Part shown: positions 9,039-17,560 of the stretch, one piece after another
How the letters are laid out: each line of letters starts with the position of its first letter
How positions within the stretch are numbered: the first letter of the stretch is position 1
Assembly: GCA_028703175.1 (NCBI GenBank)
Contig: JAQVNJ010000011.1
Coordinates: forward strand, 1 to 64,000
Length of the DNA stretch: 64,000 nt
From: JAAYCB01 sp012744395
GTDB taxonomy: Bacteria > Planctomycetota > Planctomycetia > Pirellulales > Thermoguttaceae
Reading direction: 5' to 3'
Position numbers and translations under genes: made by a program
Notes under the pieces: model-generated
The model's database searches: none
What the model saw: only the letters and a program-made list of their open reading frames with translations
What the model was told of the DNA's origin: nothing

Positions 9039-10229
9039 ATGAACGATGAGATGACCTGGGATCTGTATCTCAGCCTGAGCGGCATGAAGTTCCTCGAGTT
9101 CACCGTCTGGGGCGCCTGGGCGCCGGTTCTGGCCTCCCGCATCCTCGGCCCGTTGAAAATGACCGGGAAGCAGTTGGGCTGGGTCTATGCGACGCTGCCC
9201 CTGGCCTGCGTCCTGGCGCCGATGGCGGCCGGGCAGATCGTCGATCGGTGGTGCCCGACGGAGTTGTACATGGCCGGAGCGCACCTGCTGGGCGGCGTGT
9301 TTCTGCTGGCGGCCGCCCGGGCCACTCGTTTCATGCCGTTGTTCCTGCTGATGCTCGGCCACTGCTTGTGCTTTGCGCCGACGCTGGCGATGGTCAACTC
9401 GCTGACCTTCGCCCACATGCCGAATCCGGAAGTGAATTATTTCCGGGTCCGCATGTGGGGGGCCGTCTCCTGGGTGCTGATCGGCTGGATGCTGTCGCTC
9501 TGGCGGCGTTCCGGCAAGCTACAGGTCAAGGGGGCGGACAGCCTCGTACTGGCGGCGGTCTGCTCGTTCGTGATGGGGCTCTACTGCTTCACGCTGCCGC
9601 ACACGCCGCCCGCCCACACCGGCGCCGGCGCCCTGCCGTTCATCAAGGCCCTCTCGCTCTTCAACCAGCCGACGTTCCTGATCTTCATGGTGATCTCGTT
9701 CGTCGTCACCACGCAATTGCAGTTTTACTACCTGGGCACCTCGCGTTTCCTGGAAGACATCGGCACCTCGCACGCGGCGATCCCCGCGGCGATGAGCATC
9801 GCCCAGGTCGCGCAGGTGGTGGCGATGGCGGCGATTCTGCCGCCGATCTTCGCGCCGCTGGGCTATCGCTGGATCATGGCCCTGGGCACCGGCTTCTGGC
9901 TGGTGATGTTCCTGCTCTATGCCTGCATGAAGCCGCGCGGCCTGGTCGTCGGATCGATGGCGCTGCACGGCCTGGCCTACGCGTTCTTCTTCGACGCCGC
10001 CTACATCTACATCAACAGCGCCGCGCCGGAAGACATCCGCGCCTCGGCCCAGGGGCTTTACGTGGCGGTCACCTCGGGGCTGGGCCTGTTCGCGGGAACG
10101 CAGTTCACCGGCTTTGTGATGGACTACTTCCGCAGCGACGGCAAGTTCCGCTGGCGGCCGATTTTCCTCGTCCCCTGCGTGCTCTTGAGCCTCTGCACGC
10201 TGGCCTTCGCGCTGCTGTTTAAGGGTTAG
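9039..10229 (+). CDS. MFS transporter, NupG-like nucleoside/sugar:H+ symporter family
   Basis: The 396-residue protein is strongly hydrophobic with about twelve predicted transmembrane segments and no cleavable signal. The opening (LYLSLSGMKFLEFTVWGAWAP) and the loop VNSLTFAHMPNP with FRVRMWGAVSWV match the NupG/XapB nucleoside-symporter branch that planctomycetes carry in many copies. By position, last gene of the tightly packed run, it probably imports the substrate of the locus rather than a nucleoside. A good ribosome site (GGGAGG) precedes ATG 9039, and the 78-base gap from the previous gene is small. Confidence 0.82.
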   Translation: MNDEMTWDLYLSLSGMKFLEFTVWGAWAPVLASRILGPLKMTGKQLGWVYATLPLACVLAPMAAGQIVDRWCPTELYMAGAHLLGGVFLLAAARATRFMPLFLLMLGHCLCFAPTLAMVNSLTFAHMPNPEVNYFRVRMWGAVSWVLIGWMLSLWRRSGKLQVKGADSLVLAAVCSFVMGLYCFTLPHTPPAHTGAGALPFIKALSLFNQPTFLIFMVISFVVTTQLQFYYLGTSRFLEDIGTSHAAIPAAMSIAQVAQVVAMAAILPPIFAPLGYRWIMALGTGFWLVMFLLYACMKPRGLVVGSMALHGLAYAFFFDAAYIYINSAAPEDIRASAQGLYVAVTSGLGLFAGTQFTGFVMDYFRSDGKFRWRPIFLVPCVLLSLCTLAFALLFKG

Positions 10230-10234
10230 AAGGA

Positions 10235-10260
10235 GGTTCCCGAGCTGGAGCTTGGGAACC
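10235..10260. repeat. Copy 1 of the 26-bp dispersed palindrome
   Basis: GGTTCCCGAGC and GCTTGGGAACC arms flank a three-base centre. The element lies five bases after the permease stop and could form a hairpin in the transcript. Related copies are at 24435, 24525, 24565, 28625, 37487, 53929 and 60542. Confidence 0.85.
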
Positions 10261-10268
10261 AGGAAGGA

Positions 10269-10324
10269 CTGAAAACTGAACACTGAAGACGGACTGCTGG
10301 CAGCTGACCGCTGACCGCTTTCCC
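10269..10324. repeat. Heptanucleotide tandem array, eight units
   Basis: Eight consecutive 7-base units, most starting CTGA (CTGAAAA, CTGAACA, CTGAAGA, CGGACTG, CTGGCAG, CTGACCG twice, CTTTCCC), fill the gap between the palindrome and the deaminase-like gene. The strict 7-base period resembles the short tandemly repeated repetitive elements known from cyanobacteria. Confidence 0.7.
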
Positions 10325-10350
10325 ATCGACTGCGTAGAAACCCTGCAACA

Positions 10351-11142
10351 ATGGCGATTGAGTGGATTTGTGTCGACGATTACGAAGCGATGAGCCGCGC
10401 CGGCGCGGAGCGGATTGCCGCCGCGATCGAGCGGCAGCTTGGCGAGCGCGGCTCGATGTGCCTCGGGTTGGCCACCGGCAACACGATGCTGCGGCTGTAC
10501 GAGTGCCTGGCCGAGTTGCTGAACGGCCGCCGCCCGGACCTGTCGCAACTGCACACGTTCAACCTCGACGAGTACGTCGGCGAGGAGGGGCAGCCGGTCG
10601 CCTTCGACCACCCCTTGAGCTACCGGGCGTATATGGAGAAGAATCTCTTCTCGCGACTCGATCCGCGGCTGGGATTCAATCTGGACAACGCCCATTTTCC
10701 GGACCCCGCCGCGCCGGCCGCCTTCGACCGCCTGATCGGCGCGCTCGGCGGCCTCGACCTGCAATTGCTGGGGATTGGTTTCAACGGGCACATCGCCTTC
10801 AACGAGCCGATCTCCGCGGAAAAGATCAGCGCTGCTGAGTTCGCTGCGCTGCCGACGAGAGTCATCGACCTGACCGAGCTGACAATCGAGAGCAACGCGG
10901 AGTTGACCGCCGGCGGGGATCGCTCGCGTGTTCCCGAAAGAGCCGTCACGATGGGGATGGAACCGATCCTCGCGGCGGGCGAGATTCTGCTCTTGGCGTG
11001 CTTCCCGGAGCAGCAGACCCCGCTGGCGCGAATCCTGCGGGGACGCCCCACGCCCGAACTGCCGGCGAGCTACCTGCTGGCCCATCCGCGGAGCACGATT
11101 CTCTACACGGGCGATCGGATTTCGCTGGAGGAGACGTCATGA
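10351..11142 (+). CDS. nagB: Glucosamine-6-phosphate deaminase family protein (NagB-like)
   Basis: The 263-residue protein carries the family motifs in order: LATGNTMLRLY (phosphate loop, normally TGGTP), TFNLDEYVG, HPLSYRAYM and GIGFNGHIAFNEP. In the last motif the catalytic His and Glu are kept, and the E. coli Asp141 position is Asn, as in Bacillus-type NagB. Here GNTM replaces GGTP in the loop, so substrate preference may differ from GlcN6P. It would convert GlcN6P to Fru6P and ammonia. The next gene, a polysaccharide deacetylase, overlaps by four bases (ATGA), which links amino-sugar release and use. A 6-phosphogluconolactonase function is less likely because of the full HIAFNEP motif. 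Confidence 0.8.
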   Translation: MAIEWICVDDYEAMSRAGAERIAAAIERQLGERGSMCLGLATGNTMLRLYECLAELLNGRRPDLSQLHTFNLDEYVGEEGQPVAFDHPLSYRAYMEKNLFSRLDPRLGFNLDNAHFPDPAAPAAFDRLIGALGGLDLQLLGIGFNGHIAFNEPISAEKISAAEFAALPTRVIDLTELTIESNAELTAGGDRSRVPERAVTMGMEPILAAGEILLLACFPEQQTPLARILRGRPTPELPASYLLAHPRSTILYTGDRISLEETS

Positions 11143-12038
11143 AGGCGCGCGGCACGCTGTTGATTGGTTATGACGTGGAGCGGATTCCGGGCCGCGTGCC
11201 CGGCGAGAAGTGGGTTGGCCAGGCGCTGGCGGAGAACACGGCCGAGATGTTCCTCGAGGCGGCCCTGCGGATTCACCAGGAGGTGGGCGTGCCGGCCACG
11301 CTGTTCGTGGTCGGCTGCAAGATCGAGCGGCTCCGCCCGCAACTGGAGGCCTGCCTGGCCTCCGGCTGGTTCGAGATCGCGCAGCACACGCACGAGCACT
11401 ATCCGCTGAAGACGGTCGTCGAGGAGAGCCCCGACAACGTCTACCTGCCGGGCCTGCCCTTCGACCGGATCGAGGAGCAGCTCGCCCGGCCCGTCGAGCT
11501 GTTGCGGCGGTGCCTGGGTGTTTCCTGCCAAGGCGTGACCGCTCCTTACTCGCATTACCGCGGGCTGGCCGACCGGCCCGAGATTCTCGAAATCATCGCC
11601 CGGCACGGCATGCGGTACGTCCGTTCCTGCGGCCGCAACAGCCGCGACTACTTCCCGCTGGGTTGGGACGTGCAGCCCTTCTGGTACGACCGGCAGGGGT
11701 TTCCGGAGCTGCTCGAGACGCCGATGCAGGGCTGGATCGACGCCCAGTGGCGGCGCGAGCACGGCTGGGCGAACTGGGCCGCCTATCATGCGTACTTGAA
11801 GGAGCAGGTCGATCGCGTGGCCGATGCCGGGCTCTGCTGGTCGCATTGCCAGCACGACTGGACGAGCGTGCTTTACGACGAGCCGCTCGACTGGACGCGA
11901 AAATTCCTCCAGTACGCCGCCGAGCGGCTGCAACTGATGACCCATGGAGATTTCTATCAACAGATGCGGCGGCCCGGCAGCCCGGCGGCCGCGCGGGACC
12001 TTGATTGCGGAGCAGCGACTGATGCCCGTCCCCACTGA
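11139..12038 (+). CDS. Polysaccharide deacetylase (NodB-homology) family protein
   Basis: The 299-residue product has the NodB fold pattern with the catalytic/metal Asp at about residue 12 (IGYDVE) and the His metal motif HTHEH at 83-87. The arginine-containing motif 3 is represented by GVTAPYSHYRG. There is no signal peptide, so it may act in the cytoplasm on a soluble N-acetylated or carbamoylated sugar rather than on a wall polymer. The start is the ATG at 11139, which overlaps the deaminase-like stop as ATGA; longer upstream frames are rejected because they lie inside that gene. Its 3-prime end overlaps the flavoprotein start by 17 bases. Confidence 0.78.
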   Translation: MKARGTLLIGYDVERIPGRVPGEKWVGQALAENTAEMFLEAALRIHQEVGVPATLFVVGCKIERLRPQLEACLASGWFEIAQHTHEHYPLKTVVEESPDNVYLPGLPFDRIEEQLARPVELLRRCLGVSCQGVTAPYSHYRGLADRPEILEIIARHGMRYVRSCGRNSRDYFPLGWDVQPFWYDRQGFPELLETPMQGWIDAQWRREHGWANWAAYHAYLKEQVDRVADAGLCWSHCQHDWTSVLYDEPLDWTRKFLQYAAERLQLMTHGDFYQQMRRPGSPAAARDLDCGAATDARPH

Positions 12039-13467
12039 GAGTTATTTGAACGAGTTCCTCTACGGCGAGTTGGTCGACGTGGTGGGGCCGGAAAACGTCT
12101 CGGCAAGCCAGTCGGACAAGATCGCCTACTCGTGCGATTACTACTGGATTCCCGAACTCTGGCTCGATCGCGGCCTCCCGCTGCCCGAGCCGGACCTGAT
12201 CGTCCACCCCCGCTCGGCCGAGGAAGTTGCGCGCGTCTGCCGGATCGCGGCCAACCACAAGGCGCCGCTGACCACCTGGGGGGGCGGCTCCGGCTCGCAG
12301 GGCGGCGCGCTGCCGATCCACGGCGGCATCCTGCTCGACACCAAGAAGCTCAACCGCATCGTGGAGATCGACAAGACCTCGCTGACGGCGACCGCCGAAA
12401 CGGGGATCATCATGCAGCACCTGGAATGGGCCCTCCAGCGGGAGGGCCTGGCGACGATGCACGAGCCGGCCTCGATCAGCTGCGCTACCCTGGGAGGGTT
12501 CCTCGGGCATCGGGGCACGGGGGTGCTGTCCACCAAGTACGGCAAGATCGAGGACATGATCATGTCGCTCGAAGCCGTGCTCCCCGACGGGACGATCATC
12601 AACACGCTGGCGGTTCCCCGGCACGCCTCGGGCCCCGACCTGAACCAGTTGTTCCTCGGCTCCGAGGGGACGTTCGGCGTGATCACCAAGGCGACGCTGA
12701 AGGTCCATCCGCTCCCCGAAGTCCGCCGCTTCCACGCCTTCGTGTTTCCCGATCTGCAGACCGGGCTGGAGGCGGGCCGCCAGATTATGGTCCGCCGCCT
12801 GCGGCCGTCGGTGATCCGCTTGTACGACGAGGCGGAGACCCGCCGCCTGATCCGCCGCGTGCTGGGCATCGACAAGGAGGGTGCCTACCTGGTGTTCGGC
12901 TTCGACGGCGATGAGGACCTGGTGGATCTGGAGATCCGCAAAGCGCTGGCGATCTGCCGCGCGCTGCCCCATGAAGACCTCGGCGGCCGGCTGGGCGAAG
13001 ACTGGTGGGACCACCGCTACGACTTCTTCTTCCCCAACCACATGTTCCACCTCCCGCAGGCCTTCGGCACGCTCGACACCGTGGCCACCTTTGCGAATAT
13101 CGAAAACGTCTACCGGGCGATGAAACGGGTGATCGAAGAGCAGTTCCCGATGGCGCGCTACATCGGCCATTTCTCCCACTGGTACGAGTGGGGCTGCATG
13201 CTCTACGCCCGCTTCATCATCGACCAGGCGCCCGACGACGCCCACGAGGCGGCCCAACTCTACAACCGCATCTGGGACGCGTGCCTGCGGGCGGCAATCG
13301 CCGAGGGCGGCCTGCTCAACGAGCACCACGGCATCGGGCTGAAGCTCGGCCGGCTGATGCGGGAACTCTATGGCCCGGCCTTCGGGCTCCTGGAACACAT
13401 CAAGAAGGCGATCGATCCGGGCAACATCATGAACCCCGGCAAGATGGGATTTGAGACGTTTCGTTGA
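12022..13467 (+). CDS. FAD-binding oxidase (GlcD / D-lactate dehydrogenase / alkyl-DHAP synthase family)
   Basis: At 481 residues this has the full PCMH-type FAD-binding domain (PDLIVHPRSAEEVARV, then TTWGGGSGSQGG for the pyrophosphate and GFLGHRGTGVLSTKYGKIEDM) and the C-terminal FAD-oxidase domain ending EHHGIGLKLGR and IDPGNIMNPGKM. The family oxidises 2-hydroxy acids or makes ether lipids. The Fe-S protein immediately downstream points to a GlcDF-like 2-hydroxyacid dehydrogenase passing electrons to the quinone pool. The start at 12022 (MPVPTESY) is favoured over 11944, which would lie deeper inside the deacetylase. An ether-lipid role is the main alternative. Confidence 0.8.
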   Translation: MPVPTESYLNEFLYGELVDVVGPENVSASQSDKIAYSCDYYWIPELWLDRGLPLPEPDLIVHPRSAEEVARVCRIAANHKAPLTTWGGGSGSQGGALPIHGGILLDTKKLNRIVEIDKTSLTATAETGIIMQHLEWALQREGLATMHEPASISCATLGGFLGHRGTGVLSTKYGKIEDMIMSLEAVLPDGTIINTLAVPRHASGPDLNQLFLGSEGTFGVITKATLKVHPLPEVRRFHAFVFPDLQTGLEAGRQIMVRRLRPSVIRLYDEAETRRLIRRVLGIDKEGAYLVFGFDGDEDLVDLEIRKALAICRALPHEDLGGRLGEDWWDHRYDFFFPNHMFHLPQAFGTLDTVATFANIENVYRAMKRVIEEQFPMARYIGHFSHWYEWGCMLYARFIIDQAPDDAHEAAQLYNRIWDACLRAAIAEGGLLNEHHGIGLKLGRLMRELYGPAFGLLEHIKKAIDPGNIMNPGKMGFETFR

Positions 13468-13537
13468 ATTTATGACTGCCGGCCGCCGCCGTGGCGCTTG
13501 GCCGCCAACCGGCCAGAGGCCGACGGAGAATCAAGCG

Positions 13538-14653
13538 ATGCTGATTACCGACCACGCCGCAACCATCGAGGCCTGCCGTTTCTGCTTCATGTGCCGCCAC
13601 GTCTGCACCCTGGGGGTCGTCAGCGGCAGGGAGTCGGACACGCCGCGGGGCAAAGGGTTGATTCTGTCCAAGATTCTCAAGGGCCACGCCGACTACGGCG
13701 CGGACCTAGTCGACACGCTCTACCGCTGCTGCCTGTGCGGGCTGTGCGAAACCTGGTGCAAGGCCGGCTGCCGGCCGCCGGCCGCGGTCTTGGCGGCGCG
13801 GGCCGACATCGTGGCCCAAGGCAAGGCGCCCGAGCAGGTCCGCCAAATCAAGGAGCGGCTCGTCCAGACCGGCAACCCGTTCGGGCTGCCGCCCGGCGAG
13901 CGGTTCCAGGCGCTCGAGGGGCCAGACCTGTTCCGCGCGCGGGCCGAGGTCCTCTATTACGCCGGCTGCGACACGGCCTATCGCCAGCCGCGGATCGCCC
14001 AAGCGCTGCTGAAGATTTTCCGCGCGGCCGAGGCCGACTTCACGCTGCTTGCCGGCGAGCGTTCGACCGGCAAGCCGCTGTCGCTTCTGGGCTACCCCGC
14101 GGAAGCCCGGGCGATGGCCGAGGACCTGGCCGGGCAGATCCGCGCTACGCGGTGCCGCACGCTGGTCACCGGCTGCCCGAGCTCGTTCGACGCGTTCACG
14201 CGGGACTATCCGGCGATGGGGCTGGACCTCGGCGGGATCGAAGTCCTCCATGCGGCGCAATATCTGGACCGGCTTCTGGCGGAGGGGCGGCTTGCCCCGC
14301 TTTTGTCCGCGGCGACCAGCGCGACCCTCCTCGACGGCACGTATCTCGGCCGCACGCACGGCATCTTCGACCCGCCGCGGCGCGTGCTGGGGAAGTTGGC
14401 CGGGTTGGACTTGCGCGAGATGACCTGGACGCGCGAGCTGGCCTATTCCGCCGGCGAGCCGGGCGGAGTCTTCCAGCTCCTTCAGCCGGAGTTGAGCCGT
14501 CAGGTGGCCGCGCGGGTCTTGGAGGAGGCCGCCAAGACCGGCGCCGCGGTCCTGGCAACCACGTGTCCGGCGACCAAGACCGCGCTGGCCGAGGTGGAGC
14601 AGGCCTCGCTCGAAGTCCTCGATGTCGCCGAGATTCTCGCCCAAACCCTTTAG
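13538..14653 (+). CDS. (Fe-S)-binding oxidoreductase subunit (GlcF-like, CCG domains)
   Basis: The 371-residue protein begins with two 4Fe-4S motifs, C13-x2-C16-x2-C19-x3-C23 and C64-x2-C67-x2-C70-x3-C74. Two cysteine-rich CCG-type regions follow (YYAGCDTAY and VTGCPSSFD). This is the electron-transfer partner found next to GlcD-type flavoproteins. The start at 13538 (MLITDHAAT) has GGAG about ten bases upstream; a TTG at 13451 would give a poorly conserved basic extension. It lies 70 bases after the flavoprotein gene. The substrate of the pair could be glycolate, lactate or a sugar acid from the upstream locus. Confidence 0.83.
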   Translation: MLITDHAATIEACRFCFMCRHVCTLGVVSGRESDTPRGKGLILSKILKGHADYGADLVDTLYRCCLCGLCETWCKAGCRPPAAVLAARADIVAQGKAPEQVRQIKERLVQTGNPFGLPPGERFQALEGPDLFRARAEVLYYAGCDTAYRQPRIAQALLKIFRAAEADFTLLAGERSTGKPLSLLGYPAEARAMAEDLAGQIRATRCRTLVTGCPSSFDAFTRDYPAMGLDLGGIEVLHAAQYLDRLLAEGRLAPLLSAATSATLLDGTYLGRTHGIFDPPRRVLGKLAGLDLREMTWTRELAYSAGEPGGVFQLLQPELSRQVAARVLEEAAKTGAAVLATTCPATKTALAEVEQASLEVLDVAEILAQTL

Positions 14654-14748
14654 CCCGACGCGTAAGCGAGCAGACTCCACCCGACGCACAATCCAGGCCG
14701 CCCTGCTCCGCGGCGACCCGCAGGGGCCCAGAGATTCCGAAAAACACG

Positions 14749-15546
14749 ATGAACTACTTCGCCCACGCTTTGCCGTTCCTCGATCCGCCCAGCGCCGCTG
14801 CCGCGCCGGACGATCGCCAAGCAGAGGGGCCCGGTCGCTCGGCAGGCGCGATGGGCGTGTCGTCCGGCGGCGCCGGCCGCGGCAAGAAGCGGGATCGCGG
14901 CCCGGACCGGCTCCGCGGCTGGTATTTTGCCGCCGCCACCGGGATTCCCGACTGGCTGACGGTCGTCGACCGGAGGGTTCGCCTGCGGGGGAAACACGTG
15001 GAAGCGTTTCTGGCGGACGGGCGGCCGGAGGTGGCGGCGATTGCCGGCGGGATTCTTCAGCATCTTCGCGACGACGCGCGGTTTCACGGAACGCGGGCCT
15101 TTGGCGAACTCTCGCTGGAGCTGACGCTTCTGGCTCGCGACCATTTGGAGGCCGATTCCGGTTTCCGCCCCACCTTTCTCGGCCATCTGCTGGTGGAAGT
15201 GCTTCTCGACGCGGCCCTGATCGCCGATCATCCCGGCCGCCTGGAGGCCTACTATGCCATCTTCGACAAGGTCGATCCGGCGGTGATCGAGGCGGCGGTC
15301 AACGAAATGGCCCCCCGGCCGACCGAACGCTTGGCCTGGATGATCGACCGGTTTCGCCAGACGCGGATCTTGTCGGATTACGCCGAGGATGCCAAACTGT
15401 TCGTACGCCTGAACCAGGTGATGCGGCGCGCGGGCCTGGCCGAGTTGCCGGACGCGTTGCGCTGCATCCTGCCCGAGGCGCGGCGGAAGGTCGCCCTTCG
15501 CAGAGCCGAGCTGCTCGACGGAATCCCGGTTGGAGGGTCGAGTTAG
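14749..15546 (+). CDS. Conserved hypothetical protein with acyl-carrier-protein-phosphodiesterase-like start
   Basis: The 265-residue product opens MNYFAHALPFLD, the start style of the AcpH/HD-like hypothetical family found in planctomycetes, and later has IPDWLTVVDRRVRLRGKHVE and LQHLRDDARFHGT, with His/Asp pairs that could bind metal. Residues about 13-57 are a Ser/Gly/Ala/Arg-rich low-complexity stretch lying between the two conserved blocks, where I would expect them to be nearly adjacent; it may be an insertion. No experimentally known function can be assigned. The start ATG at 14749 comes 95 bases after the Fe-S gene. Confidence 0.7.
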   Translation: MNYFAHALPFLDPPSAAAAPDDRQAEGPGRSAGAMGVSSGGAGRGKKRDRGPDRLRGWYFAAATGIPDWLTVVDRRVRLRGKHVEAFLADGRPEVAAIAGGILQHLRDDARFHGTRAFGELSLELTLLARDHLEADSGFRPTFLGHLLVEVLLDAALIADHPGRLEAYYAIFDKVDPAVIEAAVNEMAPRPTERLAWMIDRFRQTRILSDYAEDAKLFVRLNQVMRRAGLAELPDALRCILPEARRKVALRRAELLDGIPVGGSS

Positions 15547-15763
15547 CCGCGCGCCGGAGGCGCCCGCCTTGAGAGCGTGCAAGGTCCAATTTCCCAATCG
15601 CCCGGAACGAACAGCGCCCGGCACGCGGCGGAATCCGGACTTCCGCGGTCTGGGTCTTGGCGATTGGATGTTGAGCCTTGGGGTCGCGCCCTGGGCGTTG
15701 GCGGAGACTGCCGCCGTCCCCGACCGGTATCGGCCATCCCCCTGTTCCCGAAGGAGAAATGCA

Positions 15764-16615
15764 ATGCAATTTGGATTCAACCTGCTGATGTGGACCGACA
15801 CGCTCAACGATGCGGCCCTGCCCCTGCTGGATCGGATGCAGGCGATTGGCTTCGACGTTGTCGAAGTGCCCGTGTTCGATCTGGACAACATGGCGAATTA
15901 CGAGAAGTGGGGCAAGCGGTTCGACGCGCTGGGGCTGGTCCGCACGGGGACGGCGGTCCGCGGCGCGGCGGAGAACATGATCAGTTCGGATGGAGCGGTT
16001 CGCAAGGCGGGGATCGGGGCCAACAAGAGAAACCTGGATTGTTGCGCTGCTCTGGGCTGCCGGACAATGGCTGGACCGTTTCACTCGGCGCTGGGCGAAT
16101 TCAGCGGCCAGGGGGTGACGGAGGACGAGTGGAAGTGGGGCGTCGAGGGGATGCGGGAGGTCGCCGAGCACGCCGCCACCGTCGGCGTCAAGTTGGGCCT
16201 GGAGGCCGTCAACCGGTTCGAGTGCTATTTTCTCAACACGGCGGCTGACGGGGCCCGGTTCGTCAAGGAAGTGAACCATCCGGCCTGCGGCATGATGTAC
16301 GACACGTTCCACGCGCACATCGAGGAGAAGAATATCCCCGAGGCGATCCGCGCCCTGAAGGACTGCCTTGTCCACGTGCACATCTCCGAAAACGACCGCA
16401 GCACGCCCGGCTCGGGCAACGTCCGCTGGGAGGAGAATTTCGACACGCTCAAGGAGATCGGCTACGACGGGATCATGGTCGTCGAAGCCTTCGGCCTGGC
16501 CTTGAAGAAGCTCGTCGCGGCCACGAAGATCTGGCGGAAGATGTACCAGTCCGAAGAGCAGCTCGCCACCGATGCCCTGGCGTTCATGAAGCGCGAGGTG
16601 GCCAAGCGGTGGTAG
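15764..16615 (+). CDS. Ketose 3-epimerase family protein (D-tagatose/D-psicose 3-epimerase-like, also annotated hydroxypyruvate isomerase-like)
   Basis: This 283-residue TIM barrel closely follows the ketose 3-epimerase pattern. The first catalytic Glu is in LEAVNRFECY, the metal Asp/His block is MYDTFHAHIEE, His is in VHVHISENDR followed by TPGSG, and the second catalytic Glu is in VVEAFG. It should epimerise a ketose or ketose phosphate at C3. AAGGAG at 15751-15756 sits seven bases before ATG 15764, which rules out the longer frame from 15530. A 217-base gap precedes it, so it may have its own promoter, but its chemistry fits the sugar locus upstream. Confidence 0.82.
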   Translation: MQFGFNLLMWTDTLNDAALPLLDRMQAIGFDVVEVPVFDLDNMANYEKWGKRFDALGLVRTGTAVRGAAENMISSDGAVRKAGIGANKRNLDCCAALGCRTMAGPFHSALGEFSGQGVTEDEWKWGVEGMREVAEHAATVGVKLGLEAVNRFECYFLNTAADGARFVKEVNHPACGMMYDTFHAHIEEKNIPEAIRALKDCLVHVHISENDRSTPGSGNVRWEENFDTLKEIGYDGIMVVEAFGLALKKLVAATKIWRKMYQSEEQLATDALAFMKREVAKRW

Positions 16616-16885
16616 ACGCGGCGGCCAGGCCGGAATATCCTGGATCTTGATCCCGAGGCGACGGGGCGCACGTCCCACGGCCGGAAATCGGCTGAATCAC
16701 CGATCACCCGGATCGGTTCGGGGCAATTGTCGCCGCGGCACCGAACCGGCGGGCATCGGGCTGCGTAGTTCAAATGCGTGTCGGGCAAGAGTGCTCATGT
16801 TGCGCCCCGGCCCGGCGGCTGCGGAGTCAGTCGCCCCCCCGTGTGCGGGTTGTTTTGCCCCCTTGCGACGAGGTCCCGTCGGACG

Positions 16886-17560
16886 ATGCTAGAACTCAGG
16901 CAAGTCACCAAGTCTTTCACTCTGCCCGATGGCTCGCCGCTGCATGTGCTCGACATCGAGCACTTCGAGGCCAAGGCCGGCGAGCAGGTCGTGATCGTCG
17001 GCCAGAGCGGATGTGGCAAAACCACGCTGCTGCACGTGATCGCCGGGATTTGCCGGCCGGACACGGGCCGCGTGCTCATCGACGGCTGGGACGTGCCGGT
17101 CCTCTCGGAAGCCGATCGCGATCAGTTCCGGGCGGCGAAGATCGGCTACGTGTTCCAGACATTCAACCTGCTGCCGGCCTTTTCCGCCCTGGAAAACGTG
17201 ATGATCGGCATGACCTTCGCCGACGGCCGTGCCGACCGCGATCGGGCGAGGATGCTGCTCGAGCGTGTCGGGTTGAACCACCGGCTGACGCATAAGCCCG
17301 CGCAACTCTCCGTCGGCGAGCAGCAGCGCGTGGCGGTTGCCCGGGCGTTGGCCAACCGTCCCAAGGTCCTCCTGGCCGACGAACCGACGGCGAATATCGA
17401 CACCGGCAACCAGCAGCAGGTCATCGACATGCTCCGCGGCGCCTGCGAGGACGAGAACGTGGTGTTGTTGCTGGTCACCCATTCCCCCGAGGTGGCCGGG
17501 CAGTTCGAGCGGGTCGAGCGGCTGGAAGAAATCAACCGTGTGCTGGTGAAGCGATCATGA
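16886..17560 (+). CDS. ABC transporter ATP-binding protein (LolD/MacB type)
   Basis: The 224-residue ATPase has a complete motif set: Walker A GQSGCGKT (39-46), Q-loop FQTFNLLPAFSALENVM, signature LSVGEQQR (about 137-144), Walker B VLLADEPT and the H-loop VTHSPE. Short ATPases of this type energise FtsX/MacB-like permeases. The start is ATG 16886 (MLELRQVTK); the longer frame from 16778 adds only a Pro/Gly/Arg leader. Its stop overlaps the permease start as ATGA. About 270 bases upstream hold no gene. Confidence 0.9.
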   Translation: MLELRQVTKSFTLPDGSPLHVLDIEHFEAKAGEQVVIVGQSGCGKTTLLHVIAGICRPDTGRVLIDGWDVPVLSEADRDQFRAAKIGYVFQTFNLLPAFSALENVMIGMTFADGRADRDRARMLLERVGLNHRLTHKPAQLSVGEQQRVAVARALANRPKVLLADEPTANIDTGNQQQVIDMLRGACEDENVVLLLVTHSPEVAGQFERVERLEEINRVLVKRS

